Below, in pieces: positions 43,901 to 54,667 of a stretch of DNA of 64,000 nucleotides (position 1 is its first letter; the number at the start of each line of letters is the position of its first letter). The notes beneath the pieces are model-generated. The model was given only the letters and a program-made list of their open reading frames with translations. It was not told where the DNA came from and searched no databases. Origin of the DNA: Doryteuthis pealeii. Taxonomy: Eukaryota; Mollusca; Cephalopoda; Myopsida; Loliginidae. The position numbers were made by a program, and so were the translations under genes. The DNA lies in contig CM042139.1 in NCBI GenBank assembly GCA_023376005.1, positions 143,795,528 to 143,859,527 of the forward strand, given 5' to 3'.

Positions 43901-44637
43901 CTTTTTATCATTTTACCTGCATCTGTCTTAAGTTTCATCAATAATTATAAATTGGAAATGCACCCAGACATCACTAATTCTTCTTATAAAAAGATAACAA
44001 CTGCAGGTGCAAAATGATGATTCAGGTAGGAGGAAAAGATAAAGATAAATAAATTTGGAAGCAAAGAAATATTTTTTTCTTAAACTTAAAAAAATGTAAG
44101 AGTCGACTTGATTATGAAAAATTCTTCACTGGTGCAACTTTTAATTGAACATCTTCAGAATTGGTTCTTCCTACAAAGAATAAATAAAGCAAAAAACAAG
44201 ACTAAAAGAATATGGTGGATTGCCAAAAATAAAATTTAAAAAAGAGAGCATTTTCTATTTTATTTATTTGTAATATAGGAATTTATAGTTTAGAATCAAG
44301 CAACTGTTGTGGAGCAGGTGCTTGGAATTCAACATAAAAACCGAAATAATTCGGAAAATCTTTTTTTTCAGATTTATTTGTTGAATATGGCAAAAAAACT
44401 GTTGAAGCTTGTTTTACAAGTTGAAAGATGTACTGACATAAACTTGCATGCAACCTGTTGTATTGCGAGGTGGTAGATACACAGAAAAATGGTGGGCGTA
44501 ATATATTTATTAAGCACCAGCATCTGGTGCCAAACAGATACATACAAACACAGAACAAATAAGTACAAACAATTAACAAGACAAACGTACACTAAATAGA
44601 CGAGGGTCAGTTCAGTATAGCCAATGCAGCAAAGTAA
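43901..44637. other. Unassigned interval
   Basis: No gene or known repeat recognised. The minus ORFs at 44283-44592 have no motif I recognise. Confidence 0.4.
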
Positions 44638-44893
44638 GTCTGAATTAGCTCAGTCGGTAGAGCGTTCGGCTAGAAACCACAAGGTTCCTAGTTCGATACC
44701 GATCCTCGCCAACTCAGCGTATGAGTAGCACAGGGATCTGTGCGGTAAAGTAAGGAGCTGATGGTAGGTGTGGCGCTCCACCTCAGATGCTAAAACAATC
44801 TCCTTGGTCTAGCGCTATTGAAAAGGGGATAGACTCCCTCGCTGACTGGCTGATACCGACTTTAGGCCGCCCCGTCGACTTTACTTTTAATCT
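44638..44893 (+). mobile_element. SINE-B copy, the best-preserved
   Basis: A-box TAGCTCAGTCGGTAGAGC (44646-44663) and B-box GGTTCCTAGTTCGATACC (44683-44700) in tRNA spacing, then the body CTGTGCGGTAAAG and TGGTAGGTGTGGCGCTCC, ending CGTCGACTTTACTTTTAAT. A tRNA scanner may call the head as a tRNA pseudogene; the acceptor stem does not close. Confidence 0.92.
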
Positions 44894-45149
44894 ACTTTAA
44901 TTGTAGGCTATTTTATGGCTATGAGCCAGTCCATCTGGTAGAGTGCTGAAGGGGTGTTAGCTACTCTACAATACAACCACACTCCTCATTTAAAAAAAAA
45001 CTTATAGAAAATTATGAGAAGTTAAATTTATCTGATTAAATCAATTGCACTCGTAAATGAATTGATTAAATCCTATTCTGTATATCACTATTGTTCTCAT
45101 TTCTTTATATTATGCAATTTAGCAATATTTTAGTATTTACTAGTTTGCA
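44894..45149. other. Unassigned AT-rich interval
   Basis: No feature recognised. Confidence 0.4.
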
Positions 45150-45591
45150 GCATGTATATCATGTAAGCAAAGCAGTTCAAGCTGTGGAAGGTACCCACAG
45201 TAATTGGTAGTATTTTGGCAGTTGGTATGTTGACATGGGCATTGTTTCACTCCATATGTTATTTGAAAGTTGTGCAGGTGAACGTGCAAAGCTAATTCAG
45301 GAACTTATGCTTTACCAGTGTGAACTGAGATATAACGTCATAGAAGTAACCAAAAATATATGTTGTGCAAAATGTGAAGGTACAGTTGATCACAGTACAA
45401 TAACTAGATGGTTTAAGAAATTTTTCTTGGATTGCATTATCAGGCAAGGTCAGGTAGGCCTAAAACTGTGGATACTGAGGCTATGCTCCAAGCCATCAAG
45501 GCAAATCTAGTAAGTAGCACTCAGAAAGTGTCAAGTGAGCTCGCCTCCACTCAATGTGTGTCATGAATTTATGATTTACCAATGTGAACTG
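45150..45591 (+). pseudogene. Mariner transposase N-terminal relic
   Basis: From 45235 one frame reads LIQELMLYQCELRYNVIEVT, KNICCAKCEGTVDHSTITRW and FKKF, the helix-turn-helix pair of mariner transposases. A frameshift follows, after which GRPKTVDTEAMLQAIKANLV and SSTQKVSSELA continue the linker and second helix block. A TGA ends this at about 45564. The DDE catalytic domain is absent. A second, more decayed fragment of the same protein starts at about 45560 and is split by an LTR-like unit. Confidence 0.75.
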
Positions 45592-45596
45592 AGATA

Positions 45597-45984
45597 TGTG
45601 GTGATTAAAAAAATTAGATTAAAAAAAAAAACCTAACTCCCATGAGCCTTCAGACTGGAAGAAACCTCTGAGCATGTGCAGGAAAAAGGACCCACTTCTG
45701 ACCACCAAGATAATCACTCAGGCATTAGAACTTAGGCCATAACTGGGATGAGACACTACTACTGGCCAGAAGAAATTTCCTTACAATGTGGTGGCTATGG
45801 CCCGTGAATAAAGCCTGAATCCTAAAACTAACTTTTGTCTTTGTCTCTTCCTTTTCTTTCCTTGAATTCCTTTTCAGCGCGACCACCAAATAAGACAGAG
45901 TTAAAAGCAAACCCTGTGAACACGACCCAAAAACATCCACAGACCTTTTAACCTAAACATTATTACACTTGTTACCTGACAAAA
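45597..45984 (+). mobile_element. LTR-like unit nested in a mariner relic
   Basis: Starts TGTGGTGATTAAAA; contains CATGTGCAGGAAAAAGGACC and GTGAATAAAGCC. AGATA at 45592-45596 and 45985-45989 forms a 5-bp target duplication. Family also at 3297 and 51195. Confidence 0.7.
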
Positions 45985-45988
45985 AGAT

Positions 45989-46250
45989 AAGGTGCAGTTG
46001 ATCACAGTACAGTAACCAGATAGTTTAGGATAGTTTGCTTGGATTGCAAGAATCTCAACAATCAAGTAAGGTCAGGTAGGCCTAAGATTCCAAGATTCTA
46101 CAAGCTGTAAAGATAAATCCAGTGAGAAGCACTCTGAGAGTATCAGGTGAGCTTAGCATCTCACAGTCCAACCACAGTGTGGTTGTCACACAGCAAAAGC
46201 ATCCAGAGCTGGGAAACTGTGTGTCTTGTTATCAAAATATTACAAAACTT
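45989..46250 (+). pseudogene. Second mariner relic fragment
   Basis: GGTGCAGTTGATCACAGTAC matches the GTVDHST codons of the first relic, and RSGRPK plus a decayed IQ-EAL stretch follow. Stops throughout; truncated before the catalytic domain. Confidence 0.65.
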
Positions 46251-46261
46251 TTGATGATTTG

Positions 46262-46486
46262 GTTTGGTTTCTTTATTTAATGGCATATAAAACTTCATAG
46301 GTTATCTAATGCTAAAGCCATCCTTGTAGAAGGACGGTAGTGGTACTATTTAACCCATAGTTGTGGGGATAAGGGGTCATACCTTTCACAAGTGCGTTAG
46401 ACTGAAAGTGAAAGTAATAGCATGACTGGAGTTTGAACTCTCTTACTATAATCCAACATGTTAACCACTATGCCACTGTGATTCTC
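46262..46486 (-). mobile_element. SINE-C copy
   Basis: Tail complement TTTAATGGCATATAAAACTT, GGTACTATTTAACCCATAG, B-box complement GAGTTTGAACTCTC, head complement TTAACCACTATGCCACTG. Confidence 0.87.
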
Positions 46487-47037
46487 CACAAAACTTCTGA
46501 CTCACCTTTGTACTGAAATTTCATTATTATTTGACATTGCGGCTGTTATATCAGATATTGGATCTAAAAATTTTAAAAAAACTCATAAAATGCTGTTTAT
46601 CTTAAAGAATTTGAGGAAACGCATTTCCTATTGGTATTTTAGTATCAGACATACTTCTTTGCCGATAGACTTTTATAATATACTTATTTGCATCTTTTTT
46701 AAGATAAGATAATAGATGACTGTAATTGCAAGGAGAGGTCAATTCCTAGACAACATAATGGCATAACTGCATTAGTATTAAATAAAAAGATTTGAGATAA
46801 AATTTATTTTATACAAAGTCTGTCAGGAATTTATCTCACTGTTTAATATAAATGAAAGCATAATCTACTTAATCAACCCCCTTCAAAGTACTCTTCTCGT
46901 ATTTAACTCAATTTTCCTTTCAATTTAAAACTTAGAGTGTTTTAAAAAAGTTATCTTTCAGGATCATCATCAGCTGCCGCATCACATTCTCCTTAATATC
47001 ATTCAAAATCCGAAATGTTCTTTCTTTTAACAGTCTA
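46487..47037. other. Unassigned AT-rich interval
   Basis: No feature recognised. Confidence 0.45.
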
Positions 47038-47370
47038 CTCTCTCTCTCCTCTTTCTCTCCTCTCTTTCTACTCTCTCTCTCCTCTCCCTCTCCTCTCTTT
47101 CTCTCCTCTCTCTCCTCTCTTTCTACTCTCTCTCTCTCTCTCTCCTCTTTCTACACTCTTCTCTCTCTCTCCTCTTTCTACACACTCTCTCACCTCTCTC
47201 TCCTCTTTCTACACACTCTCTCTCCTCTTTCTCTCTCCTCTACTACACACTCTCTCTACTCTTTCTACTCTATCTCTCTCTCCTCTTTCTACTCTATCTC
47301 TCTCTCTCTTTCTACTCTATCTCTCTCTCCTCTTTCTACTCTCACTCTCTCCTCTTTCTACTCTCTCTCT
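47038..47370. repeat. Polypyrimidine tandem tract
   Basis: Units of the type CTCTCTCTCCTCTTTCTACT over about 330 bases. The 137-codon ORF here (Leu/Ser only) is low complexity, not a gene. Confidence 0.95.
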
Positions 47371-47900
47371 GAATTGTATTATTTTTTTTATCTGTGTAAA
47401 CAAATTTAGGCTGAGATTATTACCTTAGAACACAACCACAAAAAAAAAGAAAAGAAAAAGAAGTGGGCTTAGACTTGAGGATTCCAATCTTCAGGCAGTA
47501 CTTCCCCTTAGTATCAATGCAAAAGAATGTGACACTGGTTGTGGGGGCATGACCTCTGCAATTTCTATCCTTGCCTCTACATTATGTGCAACCCCCACCC
47601 CAATATTAAACTGAACATGTGACAAACACTACTCGATGGGACTATTTGGTGTTGCAATTTTGCTATTGCCATTTTGACACTGCATTGTTTTGGCATCGAC
47701 ATTTTGGCACAGACTTAGAAAACCCAGAATATTGTAATAATAAGATGAAGGTTAAGAAAGTCAACAAATAATACAGAAAATGCTTCCTATCAGACTTCAG
47801 ATAATTATTCAGAAATACACAAACTACATCCTGTGGAGAGGAGTACCCCCACCCACAAAGAGAAGAAGAGGTGCACAGGGTCTGACACAAAACTGAATCT
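47371..47900. other. Unassigned interval
   Basis: Contains imperfect 20-base echoes (GCAATTTTGCTATTGCCATT, TTTGGCATCGACATTTTGGC). No gene recognised. Confidence 0.4.
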
Positions 47901-47970
47901 GGTGATGTGTGGAGTACCCCTTCATTGCCATTACTCCCATTCCACTTTAACTTAGAGTGGCAGTTAGAGT

Positions 47971-48180
47971 GCTTATAGTCAATTCACATGAAAAGCACCG
48001 GTTCCAACTAGATCACCAAAGTTAAGCACACAGGAGCCTGTTCAATACTTAAATGGGTGACCATTTAAGCAACAACAGGTACTGTAAACAACCTGATATC
48101 GAAATGCCTTGATTTGGCATTAAATGACCCGAAAAGTGTTGATATGCTGTTAAACAACCAACCAACCAACCAACCAACCA
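47971..48180 (+). mobile_element. 5S-SINE, complete, with perfect 10-bp target duplication
   Basis: Head: GCTTATAGTCAATTCACATG, AAAGCACCGGTTCC, GATCACCAAAGTTAAGCACA (box A), ATACTTAAATGGGTGACCA (box C), ACAGGTACTGTAAAC. Tail: GGCATTAAATGACCCGAAAA, TTGATATGCTGTTAAACAAC, (CCAA)n. CAGTTAGAGT at 47961-47970 recurs at 48179-48188, overlapping the tail by two bases. Confidence 0.95.
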
Positions 48181-48857
48181 GTTAGAGTTCCTTTTGTGTG
48201 TCAAATAGATTTATTTGAAAATTATTTGTATTAGATAGGAATACTTAAAACCAGATAACTCTAAATGATTTGTACTAAGAATAGTTAATCATTATTATTG
48301 AATAGGAATAGTTACTTGAAACTGATTGCAAAAACAAACTGATCTTGGTATAAAATAACCCAACAAGTGTTGACACATTCCAAGCAACCATCAGAATTTT
48401 TAATGATTGAGAAAGAAATAGCATCAACAGAAGATGATGCTCCCTCTTTGTGATACTGTCAACCAAGTCTTCTCTTGCTGCATAGGTTCTCCACTTGTCT
48501 GTGATTAATGTTAGGTACAATTCTGCATCAACTGACATTAGAGTTTTTCCTCACCTGGTGGTGTGTGATGTACACTTTCATTACCATTACTCCCAGATCC
48601 ATTCAGAATCAGAATGGTCGTGTCTATTAGGGTCAAATAGATCTGTTTTAAGAATAAATTGTATTCAATAGAACTGATTGAAAAAAAAAAAAAACTCTTA
48701 AGAAATTACTGCACAAAAAATGTAAATTTAAACATACAATGAACATGATTAGATAACCTCTATCCTTTAAATAGCCCTAGATAGGGTGACATTTTCTCAT
48801 CTAGTGTTCCATTATGGGTCAAATACATCTATTTAATAATTATTTGTATACGATAGG

Positions 48858-49506
48858 TATCGGAAATTTCCTAGTGAATTATCTTCCCCTGCTGCAAGGG
48901 GGCGAATAACCAACATCGTATGTTGGCGCCAAAACCAAATTTCTTCCCTTATCAGGGAGCCGTTACCATAGAGAGATGTAAAAATAAAGTCTCTCATCAC
49001 TTAGCCCAAAAACAGGGCTCACTTATCTACGGACCGTTGACCTGGACGGAGGCATTTTGTCGCAGCATACTTTTGAAGGCATTGTGTCCGCATACTACAA
49101 GGCGGTCACAATAGCACAGTACAGAAGGGTGAAGACCAAATAGTCTACTTGAAAAGGGTCCATTCACAGTCATTTAAAGGAACTGTTACCCGGGCGAGAA
49201 GCTTCTAAAATAGCATCCCCCATCACTTATCACAGAACTGGTTACCAGGAAGAATGAGAAATGTGAAAACAAGCATCCTATCAACTTTCCAGCCAACAAC
49301 AGAATACCCCTGTTATCACCACTACTCCAAGAACATTACTTGAACTCAGATAAGTCTGTAGCAAATACCAATAAAATTTGCAACAAGTTCTTGTATTATT
49401 TGTCAATACATGTATTAAATTTCCATGTGTGTTCGTCTTCTTTGTCCGACAATTTGCCTACAACTACGGAGAAATAAGAGCTCCTTTGAACCCCGTAAAT
49501 ACTCTT
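48858..49506 (+). mobile_element. LTR-like repeat X, copy 2, inside the array
   Basis: Matches 36331-36963 over its whole length. ATAGG at 48853-48857 and 49507-49511 forms a 5-bp target duplication and restores the array sequence (AATAGGACTG in sister units), so the boundaries are well defined. AATAAA-type signal near 49371. Confidence 0.8.
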
Positions 49507-50060
49507 ATAGGACTGATCTAAAAAAAAAAAAACTCTTAAGAAATAACTTGACAAAAAAATGTAATGAACTAACTATGAAAATGATTCCTTTAGTCTCTAG
49601 GCATAAAATCGCCCTAGATGGAGTGACATGTTTTTTTTTCATCTGATGAACCCTTTCATTGCCATTACTACCAGGTCCCCTCTGACTCAGAGTTTCCCAT
49701 TTATGGGTAAAATAAATGGTAAAGAATTTTGTGTATTCAATAGGACTGTGTGCAAAAAGGCCCTAAGAAACAGCTATACAAAAAATATAAATATGAACAT
49801 ACAATGAACTCAGTTCTCTAACCTTTAGGCATAACATACCCCTAGACACGGTTTTTCTTCATTGTCATTAATCCCAGGTCTACTCTGACCCATATTATTT
49901 GAAATAAATCTGTTTAAGAATTATTTATATTCAATAAGACTAATTGCAAAAAACTTTAAAGAAATAGCTACTCAAAAATATGAAAAAAAAAATGAACATA
50001 ATTCTTTAACCTCTAGGCACAAAATAACCCTAGATTGATTGACATAAAACCAATCAATCA

Positions 50061-50670
50061 ATCAAGCAATCAAATCAAGCCTCAATTATTGAAATGAAGA
50101 CTCTCAGTCAAATTCTATGAATTTTGACTGGTAAACATTTTAGCTGATATCAGATTATACATTTCCCATCTGTGATATTCTTATCACAGCTGTAGCCACA
50201 CTATAAGATATTGAAATACTCCAGACCGACAAATAAAATATAAATAAAGAGTGAGAGAGATAAATGAGAGAGACAGTGAGGGGATAGAGAGTGATGGGGG
50301 GGTGATAGGAAAGAAAAAGGAGACAGTTTTGCCCTGAAACAAAAGAGCGCAGTTCTGAAGATTAACTTAGCAGCACACTTAACTGGATTTTTTCAATTCT
50401 ACAAGTGATAGTTCAAAGCAAGGAGCTTAGCATCTCTCGATCAGTATTGAGTTATCATCTAAATACAGATAGTTCCACCTGTGTTTTAAGCTGAAGAGCA
50501 GAGGTCAGAAAACTCAGTTCTCATATACGTGTCTACTAACAAAAACAGCAGTTAAAAAAATGTTTTGTCAGAAAGAGATTATATACAGAATAGATTAGTG
50601 CAAAAAAACATCAAAAGAAAGCACTTGTGGCCCTCATTTGTGTATTACTATGTTAGAAAAACAACTAAGT
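50061..50670. other. Unassigned interval
   Basis: (CAATCAAT)-type simple repeat at 50051-50078, then no feature recognised. Confidence 0.45.
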
Positions 50671-50750
50671 ATCATTATCATCATGAAGGTTTACCTACAG
50701 CATGAATTCTCTTAACTCTCTCACTATCTGTCCCTATCAATCGTTGCTCT
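50671..50750 (-). pseudogene. RTE-like LINE terminal fragment
   Basis: Terminus complement TATCATTATCATCATG, then ACAGCATGAATTCTCTTAAC and CTGTCCCTATCAATCGTTGC as in other LINE-1 tails. Only the last ~80 bases. Confidence 0.7.
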
Positions 50751-50784
50751 CAGTATTAAATAATGCTTCTTATTACTTTCTTAG

Positions 50785-50862
50785 GTTTTGGTTTGGTTTT
50801 GTTTACTGGCAAATAAACTCTGTGGGTTAATTCATGCCAAATCTTTTTTGTATAAATGACAG
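50785..50862 (-). mobile_element. SINE-C tail fragment
   Basis: GTTTACTGGCAAATAAACTC, GGGTTAATTCATGCCAAATC. Confidence 0.6.
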
Positions 50863-50907
50863 TTTGTAGGTAAATATTTTGTTTTTAAATAAATTGTTAA
50901 GTGTTCG

Positions 50908-51000
50908 TTGGTTGGTTAGATTTTACAGCAGGTCAATCCTAGGATTATTTTATGCCAAAGAAGTTTTTGTTTTATTCATCCTTGTTGGATGGGATATATC
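50908..51000 (-). mobile_element. SINE-D tail fragment
   Basis: GGTTGGTTAGATTTTACAGC, GGATTATTTTATGCCAAAGA, TTTTATTCATCCTTGTTGG. Confidence 0.8.
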
Positions 51001-51194
51001 TAATAAAAATTTTATAGAAGAAAAAAAAAGTTCTAAATCATTGGATAAGTTTGGCTGAGGAAGCTTCTTGCTTATTACTACATCTATGTGGAGTTTATAC
51101 AAAGGACACATAAAATAGAATCTTTTCTCGCTCTCAATTGACGATGGTGATGAATGTAGTCCCTCTGAGTATTCAGAGGTTAATCAAATATCTC

Positions 51195-51577
51195 TGTGGG
51201 GATCAAAATAAAATTCAAATAAAAAAATAACAAACTCCCATAAGCCTTCACCGGAAGAACCCTCCAAGCATATGCAGGAAAAAGGATCCATTTCTAAAGT
51301 CAAAGAGAATCTCTCGGCCATTCAAGTTTAGGCCTTAACTGTATCTAGACACTACTATTGGCCAGGGAGAAATTTCCTTGCCACATGGTGGATATGACCT
51401 GTGAATAAAACCTAAATCATAAAACCACCTTTTGTCTTTGTCTCTTCCTTCTTTCTTTGGTATTCCTTTTCAGCATGATCATAAAATAAGATGGGGTTAA
51501 AAGCAAACCCAAGGAACACAAACCAAGAATAACAAACCACCCTTTTAACCTAAAACGTTAAAACTCTTGCTATCCCA
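51195..51577 (+). mobile_element. LTR-like unit with 6-bp target duplication
   Basis: 383 bp from TGTGGGGATCAAAATA to TTGCTATCCCA, flanked by TATCTC at 51189-51194 and 51578-51583. Contains ATATGCAGGAAAAAGGATCC and the signal GTGAATAAAACC. Best-bounded copy of the family also found at 3297 (with its mirror at 1702) and 45597. Probably a solo LTR or a small non-autonomous LTR element. Confidence 0.8.
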
Positions 51578-51841
51578 TATCTCTTTCCTCATAAGTAATT
51601 TAGTTAAAAAGTTTTTTTGCTCTAGTCTAGATGATGTCATTTCTGTTTAAAGTGTTAATACTTGCGATAGAAATGCCACCATCATCAACAATATACAGTT
51701 AAAAATTAAAAATGTCTATAAACATTATGATCAACAATATTAAAATATTGGAGATTATTTTTTTAAACAACCCAAAATTATTTGGAATTTATGCATCCAT
51801 GATTATTTTGAACTTTGGAAGTTCTTGGACAATGAGACATG

Positions 51842-51922
51842 GATGCACTGGTAGTGTAATGGTTACTGTCATGTAAAAGGGACTCGGTAACTCGAATTCA
51901 AATCCTGGACAAGGCTGTATTG
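51842..51922 (+). mobile_element. SINE-A head fragment
   Basis: GGTAGTGTAATGGTTACTGT and B-box CGAATTCAAATCCTGGACAA. The body is absent. Confidence 0.85.
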
Positions 51923-52365
51923 GAATTATATCTCTCAACTAATTGGAGAGATGAGAGGTAATTACCTCATGAGTCTGCCAGTAGGCACTAGGAGGCTTAG
52001 CAAGCAGCAATATAAAAATGAAAGTGCTAAAGTCAAATCCTCTTAGGCCCCATCCCTCAGCTTTCACAGTGGTAACACGCACTAGTTACGTCTCCTGTCT
52101 ACAGGACAAGGAGACTTCACATTTTGTGTTGCATGGCACACAAGAACATGCTCAATATGAATTTGGAAAGTGAATTTGGTGGTATCTTCTGTGATTGAGC
52201 AGCTTTTTTAAGAGGTAACACTTCTCTCCTAACTTGATGGGAGAGGGCTAGAAAAAGTACCCCAAACATTGACTGCTCCTACATTAAAAGCTGGTTAGTC
52301 TACAATGGATGATAACTGTTTTAAAAGCCTTGTCAGTTTTATCAGGTATCTCTGAAATTTCATCT
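51923..52365. other. Unassigned interval of more balanced composition
   Basis: No gene recognised. CTCTCCTAACTTGATGGGAGAG at 52221-52242 can form a short stem. Confidence 0.4.
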
Positions 52366-52545
52366 AAGAAAATATAGAACAATAATTCTATTAAGTAGTT
52401 GTAGAAGAGGGATAATTGGTTGAGTATTGTTTCCTCATACAGAATAAATGTGAGAATAATTCCCAAGAAAGTAATAAGGATATTTCATTGCCTGAGCAAA
52501 ACTTAACAGAAGAGAATACAAACATGAGATACATGGAAGAGCTCT
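52366..52545 (+). repeat. Direct repeat, left copy
   Basis: TATTAAGTAGTTGTAGAAGA, TTGTTTCCTCATACAGAATA, GATATTTCATTGCC and AACAGAAGAGAATACAAACA recur in order at 52897-53075, about 530 bp away. Confidence 0.88.
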
Positions 52546-52896
52546 TATCAGATAACTCTGTAATATAAACTGGGAAAATATTGAATAATTATAGTAATTT
52601 TTCTTTGTAGAATAAAATAAATCTTGAGTTGTACACTCCAGGAAAAGCATAGAGTTTTTGGCAAAATCCCAGGGTTTTTTTTTATAGATTTTTTTTTATT
52701 TACTTTTTTTCAGTCATACTCTATTTCTTTGCAAGATGATTATTTTTTCTCCTTCTATTTGCCTAAGTTCAACAATATGGAATTCAATAAGGCTCCTAGA
52801 TGACTTTAATATATATCTATATATTGTTCGAGAAGAAGCTTATTAAAAAGGCTATTAGACTTAATTTAACTGCTTTGTTCAATAAAGTATATCTAT

Positions 52897-53075
52897 GAGA
52901 AAATATAGTATTTTATTAAGTAGTTATAGAAAAATGATAGTTAGCTGAAGATTGTTTCCTCAGACAGAATATATGTGAAAACAATTCATGACAAAGTAAT
53001 AACAAGGATATTTCATTGCCAGAGGAAAGCGTAACAGAAGAGAATACAAACATGACATGAGATACAAGAAAGAGT
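52897..53075 (+). repeat. Direct repeat, right copy
   Basis: Partner of 52366-52545, somewhat diverged. Confidence 0.88.
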
Positions 53076-53144
53076 TTATATGGAGTTGTATGAGAGAAAT
53101 GTGCTAAAAAGGAGTCTGTTAGTAGGGAAAGTGTTGAGTCCTTG

Positions 53145-53412
53145 ATATAATTACCAACACAGGAACATTTATCATACATCAAAATGAAGCTGGTCCTCTG
53201 TGGATCACATCCCCACTTCTCCTTATAGTCACCATTTCTCTCAACAGTCAACAGAATTATACAGGGCAGGGTTACATGCTCTCATTCAAAGGTGGAATAT
53301 TGCTATTGAGAGAAATAGTAGAAGAAGTAGGGATGTGATCCACAGAAGACCAGCTTCATTTTGATGTATGATACATGTTCGTGTTTGTCCTAAACAAAAT
53401 GGCATTACTTTT
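53145..53412. mobile_element. Mariner-type foldback element
   Basis: TCATACATCAAAATGAAGCT, then GGTCCTCTGTGGATCACATC, are inverted at about 53331-53370. The right end reads CAAAATGGCATTACTTTTTG. Related to 27225-27585. The minus ORF here is a shadow. Confidence 0.82.
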
Positions 53413-53857
53413 TGACTCACCTCATAAGAAATACTATTAAATATGAATAATAATTGACACTGATTCCTCTAAGAATTTCAAATATTACAAGATCTTTAGT
53501 TTGGCAAATAAGATTTTGAATGTGACTAGTACTTCTAATATAAGAAAATGCAAGAGAAATACTAGTCAAAAATTAATAATGAACAATTTATTATCTAATA
53601 ATAAAACTTGATCTCATATAGATACTTATAGATAACATATAGATAACATATGTGATATTATCACTATGATAAAGAGATCATCATAAAATATCACAGACAC
53701 TGGAATAACAAAAACAAAATATTAGAATTACAGAGTTGAAGATTCAGGGCAGTTTTGTGTTTCTTGTATTGGCCAAAGCTTCAAATAATTAGTTCAAATT
53801 TCTTTTTTTTAAAATACCGCCATTAAGTTTTCAAAAGCAGATCTTCATTAATTATAA

Positions 53858-53940
53858 TTTTGCCTCAACTTTATTGGAGTGTATAAAAACACAACGTTTT
53901 GACTGCAGTATCATCCGTCCTTCTTCAGGTGTTCCCTGTC
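53858..53940 (-). mobile_element. Penelope-type terminal repeat with hammerhead-like motif
   Basis: Minus strand: CCTGAAGAAGGACGGATGAT, then GCAGTCAAAACGTTGTGTTT, then CCAATAAAGTTGAGGC. CTGAAGA and the (G)AAAC core are present; the usual CGAAAC reads CAAAAC here, as expected from CpG decay. Confidence 0.55.
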
Positions 53941-54103
53941 CAAGCAAAGCAATTACCCAACTTGAGAAATCATTTTGAATAGTTTGACTGTTGATGAAAC
54001 AAAGCGCCAAAGAACTTTTGAAGATTTCATTCAAATAATGGTATCATTCTTTTTTCATGCCTATCAATCTGAGATGTGTCTTGATCTTTAAAAAAAAAAA
54101 AGA

Positions 54104-54195
54104 AAAAAAACGAAGGTCAGAGAATACAGTGACTGAAACGTCGTGTTTTTACATACCACAATAAAGATGAGGACAACAGTCCGAAAAATCAAAAT
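54104..54195 (+). mobile_element. Penelope-type terminal repeat with hammerhead-like motif
   Basis: Plus strand: GAAGGTCAGAGAATACAGTG, ACTGAAACGTCGTGTTTTTA, CACAATAAAGATGAGGACAA. GGTCA and TGACT pair across a loop before GAAAC, giving the stem II arrangement of a hammerhead. It is divergent from 53858-53940, about 165 bp apart. Confidence 0.55.
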
Positions 54196-54667
54196 TATAT
54201 TCATCAAACCTCATCTCAAAAATTCAGACAAATAAAATCTTCATTAGTTTTCTTCTCACATTTTTCTAAAAATTTTGATTAAATTATCTCATCTAGTACA
54301 ATTTTTTTTAAAAAGAAATGTTATATGAAGTTTAAATATTTTTTCCTTTTAAAATCCTGGTTGCTATCTTATTGACATTATGACATTCTTTCAGAAAGCA
54401 TTGGAAATATCAAGGCTGAAATTTTTATGGAAGCCATCTTGAATTTTGTAGAAGAATATTTTCCCTCATCTTCTTTTCATTCAATTCAACTTATAAAAGC
54501 CTATTTGAATCTTTATTAAATTACTTTTCCCTGGAGGCATGTCATTTTAATTTTATCTTGTCTGCTCAAATTTCTTTGTGTTTCATTTTGATATATAACA
54601 TTAACAGTGATGTATATTCTTGGTGTGCTAACTAGGTACATCACATTTACCCAAGATGGTACCTAGG
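54196..54667. other. Unassigned AT-rich interval
   Basis: No feature recognised. Confidence 0.45.

Larger units (their letters stand above)
47900..50060. repeat. Degenerate ~205-220-bp tandem array with two insertions
   Basis: CATTRCCATTACTCCCAGRTC anchors occur at about 47922, 48579, 49657 and 49860; after subtracting the insertions at 47971-48180 and 48858-49506 the spacing fits multiples of about 205-220. Other unit marks: GGGTCAAATANATCTRTTTA, TATTCAATAGGACTG, GCATAAAATARCCCTAGA. The anchor resembles the body of SINE-D. Confidence 0.8.

Noticed and set aside
44638..44710. Functional tRNA gene
   Set aside because: A- and B-boxes are good but the acceptor stem does not pair and the sequence continues as a repeated SINE-B body.
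47015..47428. 137-codon Leu/Ser-rich ORF
   Set aside because: Produced entirely by a CT-rich tandem tract.
47971..48092. Functional 5S rRNA gene
   Set aside because: Diverged in conserved regions, fused to a SINE tail and flanked by a target duplication; it is a retroposon head.
52916..53251. 111-codon minus ORF
   Set aside because: Lies across a direct duplication and the arm of a foldback element.
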